Source: Clostridia bacterium (GTDB lineage: Bacteria > Bacillota > Clostridia > Oscillospirales > CAG-272). Taken from it: DNA of 8,057 nucleotides. The notes below the pieces were generated by a model, which ran no database searches, had not been told where the DNA came from, and was given only the letters and a program-made list of their open reading frames with translations. The stretch covers positions 1 to 8,057 of the forward strand of contig CAAGDE010000084.1 of the NCBI GenBank assembly GCA_900768535.1, given 5' to 3'. Position numbers and translations under genes: made by a program. This document shows positions 1 to 6,751 of this stretch, piece after piece; the stretch's first letter is position 1, and each line of letters opens with the position of its first letter.

Positions 1-1
1 A

Positions 2-20
2 GTACGTAACAATCACGTAC
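2..20. repeat. Short inverted repeat at the window edge
   Basis: GTACGT (2-7) and ACGTAC (15-20) form a perfect 6-base inverted repeat around a 7-base spacer. A second small one, CACC/GGTG, lies at 21-33. No T-tract follows on either strand. It may be part of the intergenic repeat region that continues to about 115, or of an element extending outside the window. Confidence 0.3.
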
Positions 21-40
21 CACCTCACGGGTGCCCTTTG

Positions 41-115
41 CGGTGAAGTTCTTGGAGTCCTTAGAACCTTCTCCGAAAGAAGGTTCTAAGCGGGGTTTGG
101 GGCGGCGCCCCAAGG
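41..115. repeat. Two-hairpin intergenic element downstream of mscS
   Basis: A perfect 13-base-pair stem (60-72 with 78-90, loop 73-77) is followed by a 7-base-pair GC-rich stem, TTGGGGC (97-103) with GCCCCAA (107-113). Neither is followed by a run of T on the minus strand, so this is not a canonical intrinsic terminator for mscS, although the strong stems could still stop decay or transcription. The flanking AGTTCTTGGAGTCC (47-60) plus hairpin arrangement resembles a dispersed intergenic repeat I recall from Clostridia genomes. That recollection is unverified. The stretch 1-125 holds no gene. Confidence 0.55.
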
Positions 116-125
116 TCTTCCCCCT

Positions 126-935
126 TTACCTCTCCCTCAGATGCACGTCCAGCTGGGGGAAGGGGATTTCGATGCCTTCGGCGACCAGACGGTTCTGGAT
201 GGCTTCAAGAAGGTCGTAATAGACCGTCCAGTAGTCCTCTTTTTTTGCCCAGACGCGGACGGTGAAATCCAGGGAGCTGTCGTTTTGCTTGGAGAGCCGG
301 ACGAAGGGCGCGGGATCGGTCTGCGCGGCGGGATTTTTGGCGGCTTCGTCCAGCAGGAGCGCCTGTACCCGGCTGATGTCGCTCCCGTAGGCGACCGAAA
401 CCGTCAGATCCACCCGGCGGGTGCTGTTGACCGAGTAGTTGACCACCGATGCACCGGTGATGGTCCCGTTCGGAATGGTGACAATGCGGTTGTCCGGCGT
501 GGTCAGCACGGTGTAAAAGATGCCGATTTCCCCGACCGTGCCGCTGAAGCCGCCGGCGTCAACGAAATCCCCGATGCGGAAGGGGCGGAACAGCAGGATC
601 ATGATGCCGCCGGCAAAGTTGCTCAAAGCCCCCTGCAGGGCAAGACCGATGGCAACACCGGCGGACGCGATGACCGCAATCACCGAGGACATCGGAACGC
701 CGAGAATGCCGATGACCGTTACCACCACCAGCGTGTTCAGCGAAATGCGGAGCGCACCGGAGAGAAATTTTGCCACGGTGGGGTCTTTTTTCATCAGCTT
801 GCTCCTGCTCAGCAGCCGCACCAATGCCCGAACCAGCCAGAAGCCGAGGAACAGGACAATCAGTGCAACAATCAGTCTGCCGCCAAAGTCGGTCAGAAAT
901 CCGAGCAGTTTGTTTTTCAGTTCTTCCCAGGTCAT
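126..935 (-). CDS. mscS: Small-conductance mechanosensitive channel, MscS family
   Basis: This 269-residue protein should be an MscS-type channel: a homoheptameric inner-membrane pore that opens under membrane tension and releases solutes during hypo-osmotic shock. Three hydrophobic segments are visible at about residues 19-40, 62-82 and 84-116. The third is the Gly/Ala-rich pore helix, with GVAIGLALQG at 93-102, followed by the family signature RPFRIGDFV at 117-125. The beta domain contains TIPNG (153-157), and the C-terminus ends in the typical EGIEIPFPQLDVHL (253-266). Length is close to E. coli MscS (286) and the resemblance runs through the whole protein. I chose the start at 935 because AAAGGAG (944-950) lies 8 bases upstream. 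A longer in-frame start at 1040 would have to be read through a promoter and a terminator hairpin, and it adds residues foreign to the family. It lies 101 bases after mgtC, with its own promoter at 993-1021. No T-tract terminator follows it, only the hairpins at 60-113. Confidence 0.95.
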   Translation of the reverse strand: MTWEELKNKLLGFLTDFGGRLIVALIVLFLGFWLVRALVRLLSRSKLMKKDPTVAKFLSGALRISLNTLVVVTVIGILGVPMSSVIAVIASAGVAIGLALQGALSNFAGGIMILLFRPFRIGDFVDAGGFSGTVGEIGIFYTVLTTPDNRIVTIPNGTITGASVVNYSVNSTRRVDLTVSVAYGSDISRVQALLLDEAAKNPAAQTDPAPFVRLSKQNDSSLDFTVRVWAKKEDYWTVYYDLLEAIQNRLVAEGIEIPFPQLDVHLRER

Positions 936-951
936 AACAGATACTCCTTTG

Positions 952-992
952 AAATAAAAAATCCTTTTGATGCCGTGTGACACCAAAAGGAT
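952..992 (-). terminator. Intrinsic terminator of the antiporter-mgtC unit
   Basis: Read on the minus strand, ATCCTTTTG (992-984) pairs with CAAAAGGAT (969-961) as a perfect 9-base-pair stem. A GTG/CAC mini-stem lies inside the loop. The 3' arm runs straight into six T (961-956), then ATTT. It lies 45 bases after the mgtC stop and immediately before the mscS ribosome binding site. The stem is AT-rich, so termination may be partial. Its 5' arm overlaps the expected start point of the mscS promoter. Confidence 0.75.
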
Positions 993-1021
993 ATTGTAGC
1001 ATAAAAATGTGAAGGATTCAA
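993..1021 (-). promoter_or_regulatory. mscS promoter, sigma-A type with extended -10
   Basis: TTGAAT (-35, 1016-1021) and TACAAT (-10, 993-998) are separated by exactly 17 bases. A TG one base upstream of the -10 makes it an extended -10 (TGCTACAAT). The expected start point is near 985-987, inside the 5' arm of the terminator stem, about 50 bases before the mscS ATG. This lets mscS be expressed independently of the upstream pair. Confidence 0.8.
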
Positions 1022-1036
1022 GCGGTTTGCAAAATT

Positions 1037-1762
1037 TCAATTCATTTCTTCAATGTGATAGATGTAGTCCAGCGAGCGGAGCGCCTGAATGATTTCGGTG
1101 TGGGTCTTGTACTTCTTCAGCTCCTGGCTGGAAATGGAGATGGAGATGGAGTAAACGCTGAGCCCCGAATGCAGATAGGCGGGGTTGGACTCGATGTCAT
1201 CAATCTTCATGCCGAGCTCGCGGATGGTGGTGACGAAATTCTGAAGATAGGAGATGTCCTTCAGCTCCAGGTGAATCTCAAAGTGATTGGAGCGGTTCTT
1301 CAGATAGGCCTCAAACTTCGGAAACAGGGAGAGGCTGCACAGAAGTGCCGCGAACATCACCGCCGTGACCGTGTAAAAGCCGGCGCCGATGGAAAGTCCC
1401 AGGATGCCGCACGCCCAAAGCCCCACCGAAGTGGTCAGCCCTTTGATCTGATTCCGGGAGCTGTAGAGGATGGAATTGACCGTGATGATGGCAATCCCGA
1501 TGACCGATGCGGCGGAAATGACGCCCATGGGCAAACCGAGAAAGATGTCCAGCAGCATGGAGCAGGTGGTGGCAAGGGAGACGAGAATGAAGGTGCGCAG
1601 ACCCGCCGCGTGCCGTTTGCTGGAGCGCTCACAGCCGATGACGGACGAGAGCAGCACGGACAGTGCGATGCGGAACAGCACCGACCCGACGGTCAGCTCC
1701 GAAGACCAGGCACCAAGCAGCTTTGCAATGGGGTCAACAATGTTTGAAACAAGCTCAGGCAT
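1037..1762 (-). CDS. MgtC/SapB family membrane protein
   Basis: This 241-residue protein belongs to the MgtC/SapB family. Four to five hydrophobic segments occupy about residues 25-150. The diagnostic motif GCERSSKRHAAGLRT (43-57) is followed by a Ser/Ala/Thr-rich helix. The second conserved block KGLTTSVGLWACGILGLS lies at 107-124, ending in the small-residue stretch IGAG (125-128). Residues 160-241 form a soluble C-terminal domain of alternating strands and helices, consistent with the ACT-like domain of longer MgtC proteins. In other bacteria MgtC supports growth at low Mg2+ and, in Salmonella, inhibits the F1Fo ATP synthase. The molecular role of non-pathogen homologues is unsettled, so no substrate is assigned. 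The start at 1762 is fixed by AGGAGG (1771-1776) 8 bases upstream. That site overlaps the stop codon of the preceding antiporter gene, 12 bases away, so the two are almost certainly co-transcribed and probably translationally coupled. A terminator follows at 952-992. Confidence 0.93.
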   Translation of the reverse strand: MPELVSNIVDPIAKLLGAWSSELTVGSVLFRIALSVLLSSVIGCERSSKRHAAGLRTFILVSLATTCSMLLDIFLGLPMGVISAASVIGIAIITVNSILYSSRNQIKGLTTSVGLWACGILGLSIGAGFYTVTAVMFAALLCSLSLFPKFEAYLKNRSNHFEIHLELKDISYLQNFVTTIRELGMKIDDIESNPAYLHSGLSVYSISISISSQELKKYKTHTEIIQALRSLDYIYHIEEMN

Positions 1763-1770
1763 GAAAAATT

Positions 1771-1777
1771 CCTCCTA
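1771..1777 (-). promoter_or_regulatory. mgtC ribosome binding site overlapping the antiporter stop codon
   Basis: On the minus strand TAGGAGG contains the antiporter stop TAG (1777-1775) and the mgtC Shine-Dalgarno AGGAGG (1776-1771). A ribosome finishing the antiporter therefore sits on the mgtC initiation region. This arrangement favours translational coupling and fixes the mgtC start at 1762. Confidence 0.85.
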
Positions 1778-3232
1778 TTTTCTTGCCATGCGCCGCCTGC
1801 GCGGGTCGATGGCCGTTTGCGATTCGTACTGTTCTGCCGCCTCGGTGAATGCCGCCTCATCCTCTTGCGCGTGCAGGTCGCGCGGCGGGATACGCTCCTG
1901 AATGGCTTTGATGCGCTCGATCAGCAGCTCCACCGCCGGGCGCGGTTTGCCGTCCGGGGTAACGTCCGGAACCTGTGCCAGCTCCTCCAGCTTGTTGCTG
2001 TACGAGCCGGTGCAGAACAGCGCCAGCTTGGCACAGGGCGGACCGACCAGCTCGTACAGAATGCTGGAGGATAGGATGACGGTGTTCAGCGCCATACCCG
2101 CCTCGCCGCCCAGCGTCCGCGCACCCAGCGCCGCCAGCCCGATGGCAACGCCTGCCTGCGGGATTAGTGCAAGCCCCAGGTAGCGCCCGATCTTCGGGTC
2201 TTTTTTGGTAATCCGGCAGCCGAGGAACGCGCCGCCGTACTTTGCAAGCATCCGCACGGCGAAATAGAGCACTCCGATGACGAGAAGCGAGGTCGTTCCG
2301 ATGGAGCCGACGGTTTCTCCCAGCGCGCCGAGGTTGAAATTCAGCCCCGACCGCACGAAGAACAAAAGCAGGATCGGCGGACTGAAATAGTTCAGCTGCT
2401 TGAACAGCTTGTCGTCGCGCGCAATGTTGAAGTAGACGGTTCCCATGGACATACAGCCAAGCAGGGGAGAGATGTCCAGAAGCGCGCAGATCCCGCAGAA
2501 GCCGAAGAGCAGCGCAACGGAGATAATCAGCCGGTTATCGGTTGACCGTTTCTGCGGCATCAGGAGCTTCATGAGCAGTCCGAACACGCCGCCCAGCACC
2601 AGCGCTCCGAGATTGGTCAGGATCGGACGAATGATGCTTCCGGGATTGACCTCCGCACCGCGGGACAGTACCGATGCCGCCACCGACAGTGCTACGCTGT
2701 AGGCAACCAGGCTCAGGATGTTGTCCAGCGCCACAACCTGCAGAAGCGTATCCACAAAGTCGCCTTTGGAGCCGGTTTGCCGGATGGTCATCATGGTTGA
2801 GGTCGGCGCCGTTGCAGCCGCGAGCGCGGAGAGAACAATGGCAAAGGGCAGCTGCAGCCGCAGAAGGAAAAAGCTGACCAGAAACACCGCCGCCGATGCG
2901 GAAAGTGCCTCGAACAGGGTTATGACCAGCGATTTCAGACCGTTCCGCCGAAGTACCGAGAAATGGAAAAACCGCCCCGTCCCGAATGCAACGAGCGCCA
3001 GTGAGATGTCCGAGAGAAAGTCCGTTCCGTCGATCACCGACTGCGGGACAATGTCAAGACAGTAGGGGCCCAGAAGAATTCCGGTGAGGATGTATGCCGT
3101 GACGTTTGGCAGCCGCAGGAGCTTCGTCAGGCGCGTCATGGCAAAGCCGAACAGGAGCATAAACGAGACGGAAATAATGACCAGCGCAACCGGTGACGCT
3201 GCCTGCATGACTCGGTGCAGTTGAGAGAGCAT
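1775..3232 (-). CDS. Kef-like cation:proton antiporter (CPA2 family), no RCK domain
   Basis: This 485-residue protein is a monovalent cation/proton antiporter of the Na_H_Exchanger fold, predicted to exchange K+ or Na+ for H+ across the membrane. About twelve hydrophobic segments fill residues 12-410. Landmarks are AYILTGILLGP (46-56), the unwound-helix segment TAPTSTMMTIRQ (141-152), the ion-site helix VVALDNILSLVAYS (166-179), RSGLNFNL (294-301) and LGLALIPQAGVAIGLAALG (352-370). Residues 411-485 are a charged soluble tail with no Rossmann-type nucleotide-binding (RCK/TrkA-N) domain, unlike full-length KefB/KefC. The ion-site helix reads Asp170-Asn171, where electrogenic members usually have Asp-Asp. 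The start at 3232 follows a weak G-rich binding site (six G at 3243-3248, spacing 10). The next Met (residue 9) has no better site. A perfect-consensus promoter sits at 3312-3340. It heads a unit with mgtC. Family assignment is firm; the ion is unknown. Confidence 0.92.
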   Translation of the reverse strand: MLSQLHRVMQAASPVALVIISVSFMLLFGFAMTRLTKLLRLPNVTAYILTGILLGPYCLDIVPQSVIDGTDFLSDISLALVAFGTGRFFHFSVLRRNGLKSLVITLFEALSASAAVFLVSFFLLRLQLPFAIVLSALAAATAPTSTMMTIRQTGSKGDFVDTLLQVVALDNILSLVAYSVALSVAASVLSRGAEVNPGSIIRPILTNLGALVLGGVFGLLMKLLMPQKRSTDNRLIISVALLFGFCGICALLDISPLLGCMSMGTVYFNIARDDKLFKQLNYFSPPILLLFFVRSGLNFNLGALGETVGSIGTTSLLVIGVLYFAVRMLAKYGGAFLGCRITKKDPKIGRYLGLALIPQAGVAIGLAALGARTLGGEAGMALNTVILSSSILYELVGPPCAKLALFCTGSYSNKLEELAQVPDVTPDGKPRPAVELLIERIKAIQERIPPRDLHAQEDEAAFTEAAEQYESQTAIDPRRRRMARK

Positions 3233-3246
3233 AGGCGGAGGTCCCC

Positions 3247-3288
3247 CCGGAAAATCAGATTCTGCCGCACGGAACCGCAGAATTCCGG
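3247..3288 (-). promoter_or_regulatory. Hairpin in the antiporter 5' leader
   Basis: In the leader of about 73 bases, ATTCTGC (3283-3277) pairs with GCAGAAT (3265-3259), 7 base pairs with an 11-base loop. Directly outside it CCGGA (3288-3284) can pair with TCCGG (3251-3247) across a 7-base bulge. The last two paired bases belong to the run of six G that serves as the weak ribosome binding site, so folding could reduce translation. I see no known riboswitch signature. Confidence 0.4.
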
Positions 3289-3311
3289 TTTCCGCAATAC
3301 GACATGATAGA

Positions 3312-3340
3312 ATTATAGCATACTTTCACGCGATTGTCAA
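3312..3340 (-). promoter_or_regulatory. Perfect-consensus sigma-A promoter for the antiporter-mgtC unit
   Basis: TTGACA (3335-3340) and TATAAT (3312-3317) both match consensus in all six positions, with a 17-base spacer and an extended TGC upstream of the -10. Transcription should start near 3305. Such a strong core promoter suggests high basal expression unless repressed. I see no clear operator palindrome across it. Confidence 0.92.
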
Positions 3341-3465
3341 TAGGTTGTGTAAAGTTTATGTAAATGCAGACGCGATTTTCTGTAAAGCGCATTCCGGTCC
3401 GTCACGCAAAGCAGACAGGTCTGAATGGCAGAAATCAAGAAATAATCTAATTCTTATTATCAAAT
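3341..3465. other. AT-rich intergenic stretch without a gene
   Basis: Between the antiporter promoter and the terminator at 3466-3519 I see no open frame with a ribosome binding site and no RNA gene. The only structure is ATCTAATTCT at 3445-3454, repeated exactly at 3566-3575 on the other side of the terminator. Confidence 0.5.
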
Positions 3466-3519
3466 AAAAACAGCGGAACCGTCATCAAGCCGGATTTTGA
3501 TGACAGATTCCGCTTTTTT
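3466..3519. terminator. Bidirectional intrinsic terminator after the 1055-residue gene
   Basis: AGCGGAA (3472-3478) pairs with TTCCGCT (3508-3514). Across a small internal loop, GTCATCAA (3481-3488) pairs with TTGATGAC (3497-3504). Five A (3466-3470) lie on one side and six T (3514-3519) on the other, so it can act in both directions. On the minus strand it ends transcription of 3574-6741, 59 bases after the stop, and insulates the antiporter promoter. No plus-strand gene feeds it. Confidence 0.88.
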
Positions 3520-3573
3520 GCCTGAAAGATGGCTTCTTTTTTTGTAATTCTTATAAAAAGAATAAATCTAATT

Positions 3574-6500
3574 CTATATCCTATCCGGAAACAGCAGATT
3601 TTCGGAGCCGCAAAGGGGGATCTCAATTGCTTCGCCGTCCGCGCCCGGTGTCCGACCGAACAGGCGGAAGCGGCAGACGTCCTCGCCCTGAACGGTCAGG
3701 CGGATGCAGTCTCCTTCCCGTGTCAGCGACAGCACCTCCCCGCGCTCATCCAACGTCTGAACTGCCAGGGTGCGGTCTGCCGAAACGGTTACGGTTGTGA
3801 TTTCGCACGGGCGCACCGGCAGGGAAAAGACCTTTCCGCCGAAAATGAGCCGCACGGTTTCCGTCTTCTCCGGCGTGTTCCATGCAACGCCGCACAGCCG
3901 CACCGTTGCGCGACCGTCAGCTTCGTTCCAGATGCCGTATTCCACCCGCGCGTCTCCGATCTCCGCGCGGACCTCCGCCGATCGGTCGGATGCCTGTGCC
4001 AGCGACCGGAGCGCCCCGGCATAGACCTCCCCGCAGGGCGTGCCCGGCACGGGGAAGGCATAGGATGCAACCGTCAGCACTTCGCCCTGACCGATGCGGT
4101 GGCGGTGGATTGCTCCGTCCGCGCTCTGCATATCCGCAGGGAAGCCTGTCAGCCGTTCATAGCCGGGGAGCAGGTCGGTGCAGTAGTCCCCGGCGCGGCT
4201 GTTCCCCCGGTTTGTGTCGGTGGTCAGATGGCACAGGCAGAGCAACAGTCTTCCGCCGCCGCGGACATAGCCGATCAGCCGTTCCACTTGCTCCGCATCC
4301 GCCGTGTTGTAGCCCGCAAAGGCAAGGTACGGGTACTGCGAGAGCACATCGCCGGGCGCTTCCGCAGGCAGGATGTCGCACAGCCCGTAGGGGGTCGGAG
4401 AGTACCACCCCGGCTCCTGCGTGACACTGCAGCGCTCGGCTGTGCGCGGGTGCGTCATGGTTGCCGCCGGGTAGAACAGGCGGATCTGCTCCCACGCCCG
4501 CTCGCTTTGTCCGTATTCCCAGCCGGGGGCATCCTTATGCCAGGCGGAACAGTCGGTGTAGGAGGGGAAATTCTCGTTCGTCCCGAACAGGAGCGCGTGC
4601 CGTCTTGCCGGAGTGCCGGAGCGGGTATGACAGGAGACGTAGCGCAAAAAATCCCGCTCGGTTTCCTGAAAACCGCGACAGACCGGGGAGAAACGGTCAT
4701 GCGAGACAAAGCCGTTTTCCGCCCACCACAGCCCCTCCTCGGTATTGATCTGCGTCACGCCGTGGAGGTAGGAGAGCCGCAGGGAGAGGGCGTAGCGCGC
4801 GTTGTAAGCGGCACCGCCGACCGGTTCGGCGTGCCATTGAAGCGCCAGGTGCGAAAGCGTTTCGGTTTTGCCGTATGCCAGGGCGTTCCCGCGCAGACCG
4901 GAGAGCAGGATTTCGTGGCTGCCGTACATCAGCTCCGCGCCGATGACATCAATCCCCGCGCGCAGGAAGTGCCGGAACAGGAGCGTGACGCCGGTATGCC
5001 GGGAGCATCCGCGCAGGCAGGCGTTCAGATTGCGCTGGAACGTGTCTGCCGCGTCCGCCGCATTGTCGAATTCGTCCGTGTCGTAATAGAGGTGCCCCGT
5101 TCCGTTCCGGTATTTGGGCGGCATCCGGTAGGAAACGTCCGGATGGTTCAGCTTTTTTGCGCGCAGGGCACGGAAGAATTCGCCGTCATCGCCGAACATT
5201 CCGTCCCCCCAGTAGTAGTAGGCGCCGTCCCGCTCGTGTCCCTGGAAGCCGAGGAAATACGGACTCTCAAGCAGTGCGCGCGGGGGATTGGCATTCAGCC
5301 CCTCCAGCTCGCGCTCGTCAAACAGGAGCGCATACGGGATCCGTGCCTCGGTGAGAAACCGGGTCAGCGCCCGCCAGACCGCCGCCTGACAGCTTCTCGT
5401 CCCGCTCCAGTGGTAGACCGGGCGGAAGGTGAGGAAATTGCCCCATTCGCCCGAAAGATAGGACTTGAGAAACTCCCGCATGGCGTCCGTGCTCTGCGGG
5501 ATGTAGACCGCGTCCGAGGTGCCGACCAGGACGGCATCGCCCTTTTGCACCGTCCGCGCCAGGGTGACCGTTTCTTCGGTTTCCCCGTCCGAGAGGGTGA
5601 GCGTCACGCTGCCTGTTATCCCGTTTGCGCAAAATCGTACCGCGTGGAGCCCCGGCTCCGGGAAGGTTATGCGTTCCGATTCCGGGAGAACGGCATCGCA
5701 GTCCGACCGCACCGCCAGCGTCAGGGACGGACGGAAGGCTTCGATGACCACGGGAAAGGTTCTCCCGACTGCCGCCGTGTGCGGGCAGGAAACGACCGAA
5801 AACGCGCCGCCCGGCTCCTCCTGTGTCAGCATCACGCGCACTAGACGGTAGGGATTCGGGCAGAAGCAGTCGGGGACGTAGCGCAGGGTCAGCTCGTTTC
5901 CCTCCGGGCGCAGAAGCTCCTCCGGCAGGGGAAGCTCGGTCTGTGCGTAGCGGTAGATGGAAGCGAACAGAATCTGCCTGCCGAGCGTTCTGCCGTTCAG
6001 GGTCAGGAGCATCTCGCTTCTGTCGCCACGTGCGAGGTTTTCGGCAGTCCAGCGCAGGGATTTTCCCCTTGCCGATGCCGGCGCGAAGGCGGGCAGGAGC
6101 GAGCGGTCATCGGTCCCGCACAGGCGCGGACTGTCGACCCAAAGCGTCCCTTCCGCGGTGCCGACCGAAACGCAGACCAGCAGGCAGGCGGTGTCCGGCG
6201 GGATGGGGAGATCGGTCTCCAGCGTCCGCCAGGCATAGCTTCCTGCCGGGAAATGCAGGGTCACGGTCGTGTCCGCTTCGCCGGAAAGATCCTTCGGGTC
6301 GCGTCCCGGCTTTGCGCGGTAGAATTCCACGCGCAGGCAGGCGTCCCCCGCCGGGCGGAAGTCCTCGGCTTTGACGGCGACCGACAGGTGCCACCGGTCC
6401 TCCGCCGGTCGCTCCCATACCGGAAACCCGCCGGGATAGGTCAGCGGCGCGCAGACGAGGCGGTACCACGCGCGGCGCGGGTCGGGATCGTCCCATGCCG

Positions 6501-6741
6501 GAAAACGGAGCGAGAAGCGCCCGGTTGCGGCATCGGTTGAGAGCGCATCGTCAATGTCGCGGCAGAATACGGCACTGCCGGCTTCGGAGAGGCGGATCGG
6601 GTCGGTTGCCGGCTCGCCGCGCAGGAAAAGACGGGGATTTCTGCCGAGGTCCCCGCAGTCGAACCGGACGGTTTTTTCCTCGCCCGGAAAGAACAGGAGC
6701 GGCTCCCGGCTCTCCCAGACGGTCAGAATCTGCTGTTTCAT
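3574..6741 (-). CDS. Large multidomain protein, putative intracellular glycoside hydrolase of unassigned family
   Basis: I do not recognise a named family for this 1055-residue protein. There is no signal peptide or membrane segment, and it has nearly thirty cysteines, so it is probably cytoplasmic. By eye the order is: beta-rich N-terminal region (1-310), including a jelly-roll-like part near 115-205 that could bind carbohydrate; an Ig-like beta region (311-400); an alpha/beta region (about 401-705) with the look of a TIM barrel; a Rossmann-like segment (712-870) with YPYLAFAGYNTADAEQVE and YVRGGGRLLLCL, reminiscent of the amidotransferase-like trimerisation domain of GH42-type enzymes; and a C-terminal beta domain (880-1055). 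Acidic residues at likely strand ends in the barrel are Glu603 (VIGAELMYGSHE), Glu639 (LQWHAEP) and Glu668/669 (INTEEGLWWAENG). These are catalytic candidates by inference only. The start at 6741 has AAGGAGG (6746-6752) 4 bases upstream and a promoter at 6791-6819. The gene stands alone, ended by the terminator at 3466-3519. Domain boundaries are estimates. Confidence 0.85.
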   Translation of the reverse strand: MKQQILTVWESREPLLFFPGEEKTVRFDCGDLGRNPRLFLRGEPATDPIRLSEAGSAVFCRDIDDALSTDAATGRFSLRFPAWDDPDPRRAWYRLVCAPLTYPGGFPVWERPAEDRWHLSVAVKAEDFRPAGDACLRVEFYRAKPGRDPKDLSGEADTTVTLHFPAGSYAWRTLETDLPIPPDTACLLVCVSVGTAEGTLWVDSPRLCGTDDRSLLPAFAPASARGKSLRWTAENLARGDRSEMLLTLNGRTLGRQILFASIYRYAQTELPLPEELLRPEGNELTLRYVPDCFCPNPYRLVRVMLTQEEPGGAFSVVSCPHTAAVGRTFPVVIEAFRPSLTLAVRSDCDAVLPESERITFPEPGLHAVRFCANGITGSVTLTLSDGETEETVTLARTVQKGDAVLVGTSDAVYIPQSTDAMREFLKSYLSGEWGNFLTFRPVYHWSGTRSCQAAVWRALTRFLTEARIPYALLFDERELEGLNANPPRALLESPYFLGFQGHERDGAYYYWGDGMFGDDGEFFRALRAKKLNHPDVSYRMPPKYRNGTGHLYYDTDEFDNAADAADTFQRNLNACLRGCSRHTGVTLLFRHFLRAGIDVIGAELMYGSHEILLSGLRGNALAYGKTETLSHLALQWHAEPVGGAAYNARYALSLRLSYLHGVTQINTEEGLWWAENGFVSHDRFSPVCRGFQETERDFLRYVSCHTRSGTPARRHALLFGTNENFPSYTDCSAWHKDAPGWEYGQSERAWEQIRLFYPAATMTHPRTAERCSVTQEPGWYSPTPYGLCDILPAEAPGDVLSQYPYLAFAGYNTADAEQVERLIGYVRGGGRLLLCLCHLTTDTNRGNSRAGDYCTDLLPGYERLTGFPADMQSADGAIHRHRIGQGEVLTVASYAFPVPGTPCGEVYAGALRSLAQASDRSAEVRAEIGDARVEYGIWNEADGRATVRLCGVAWNTPEKTETVRLIFGGKVFSLPVRPCEITTVTVSADRTLAVQTLDERGEVLSLTREGDCIRLTVQGEDVCRFRLFGRTPGADGEAIEIPLCGSENLLFPDRI

Positions 6742-6751
6742 GATTCCTCCT

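Noticed and set aside
141..980. Plus-strand open frame opposite mscS
   Set aside because: Shadow frame of mscS. The translation is low-complexity, rich in Asp, Gln, Gly and Arg, with no domain and no start signal.
936..1040. N-terminal extension of mscS to a start at 1040
   Set aside because: It would translate the mscS promoter and the terminator hairpin, adds a non-homologous segment, and the internal start at 935 has a good ribosome binding site.
1055..1747. Plus-strand open frame opposite mgtC
   Set aside because: Shadow of a clear MgtC-family gene. No ribosome binding site or recognisable motif.
3233..3310. c-di-AMP or Mg2+ riboswitch upstream of the antiporter-mgtC unit
   Set aside because: The leader is only about 73 bases and lacks the conserved cores of the ydaO or ykoK classes.
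3547..3563. ATTCTT/AAGAAT hairpin as an extra terminator
   Set aside because: The stem is only 6 AT base pairs and on the minus strand it is followed by A rather than T residues.
3529..5844. Long plus-strand open frame of 771 codons opposite the putative glycosidase
   Set aside because: It lies antisense to a well-supported gene, has no ribosome binding site, and its Arg/Val/Gly/Ala-rich translation resembles no protein family. GC-rich codon use on the minus strand explains it.
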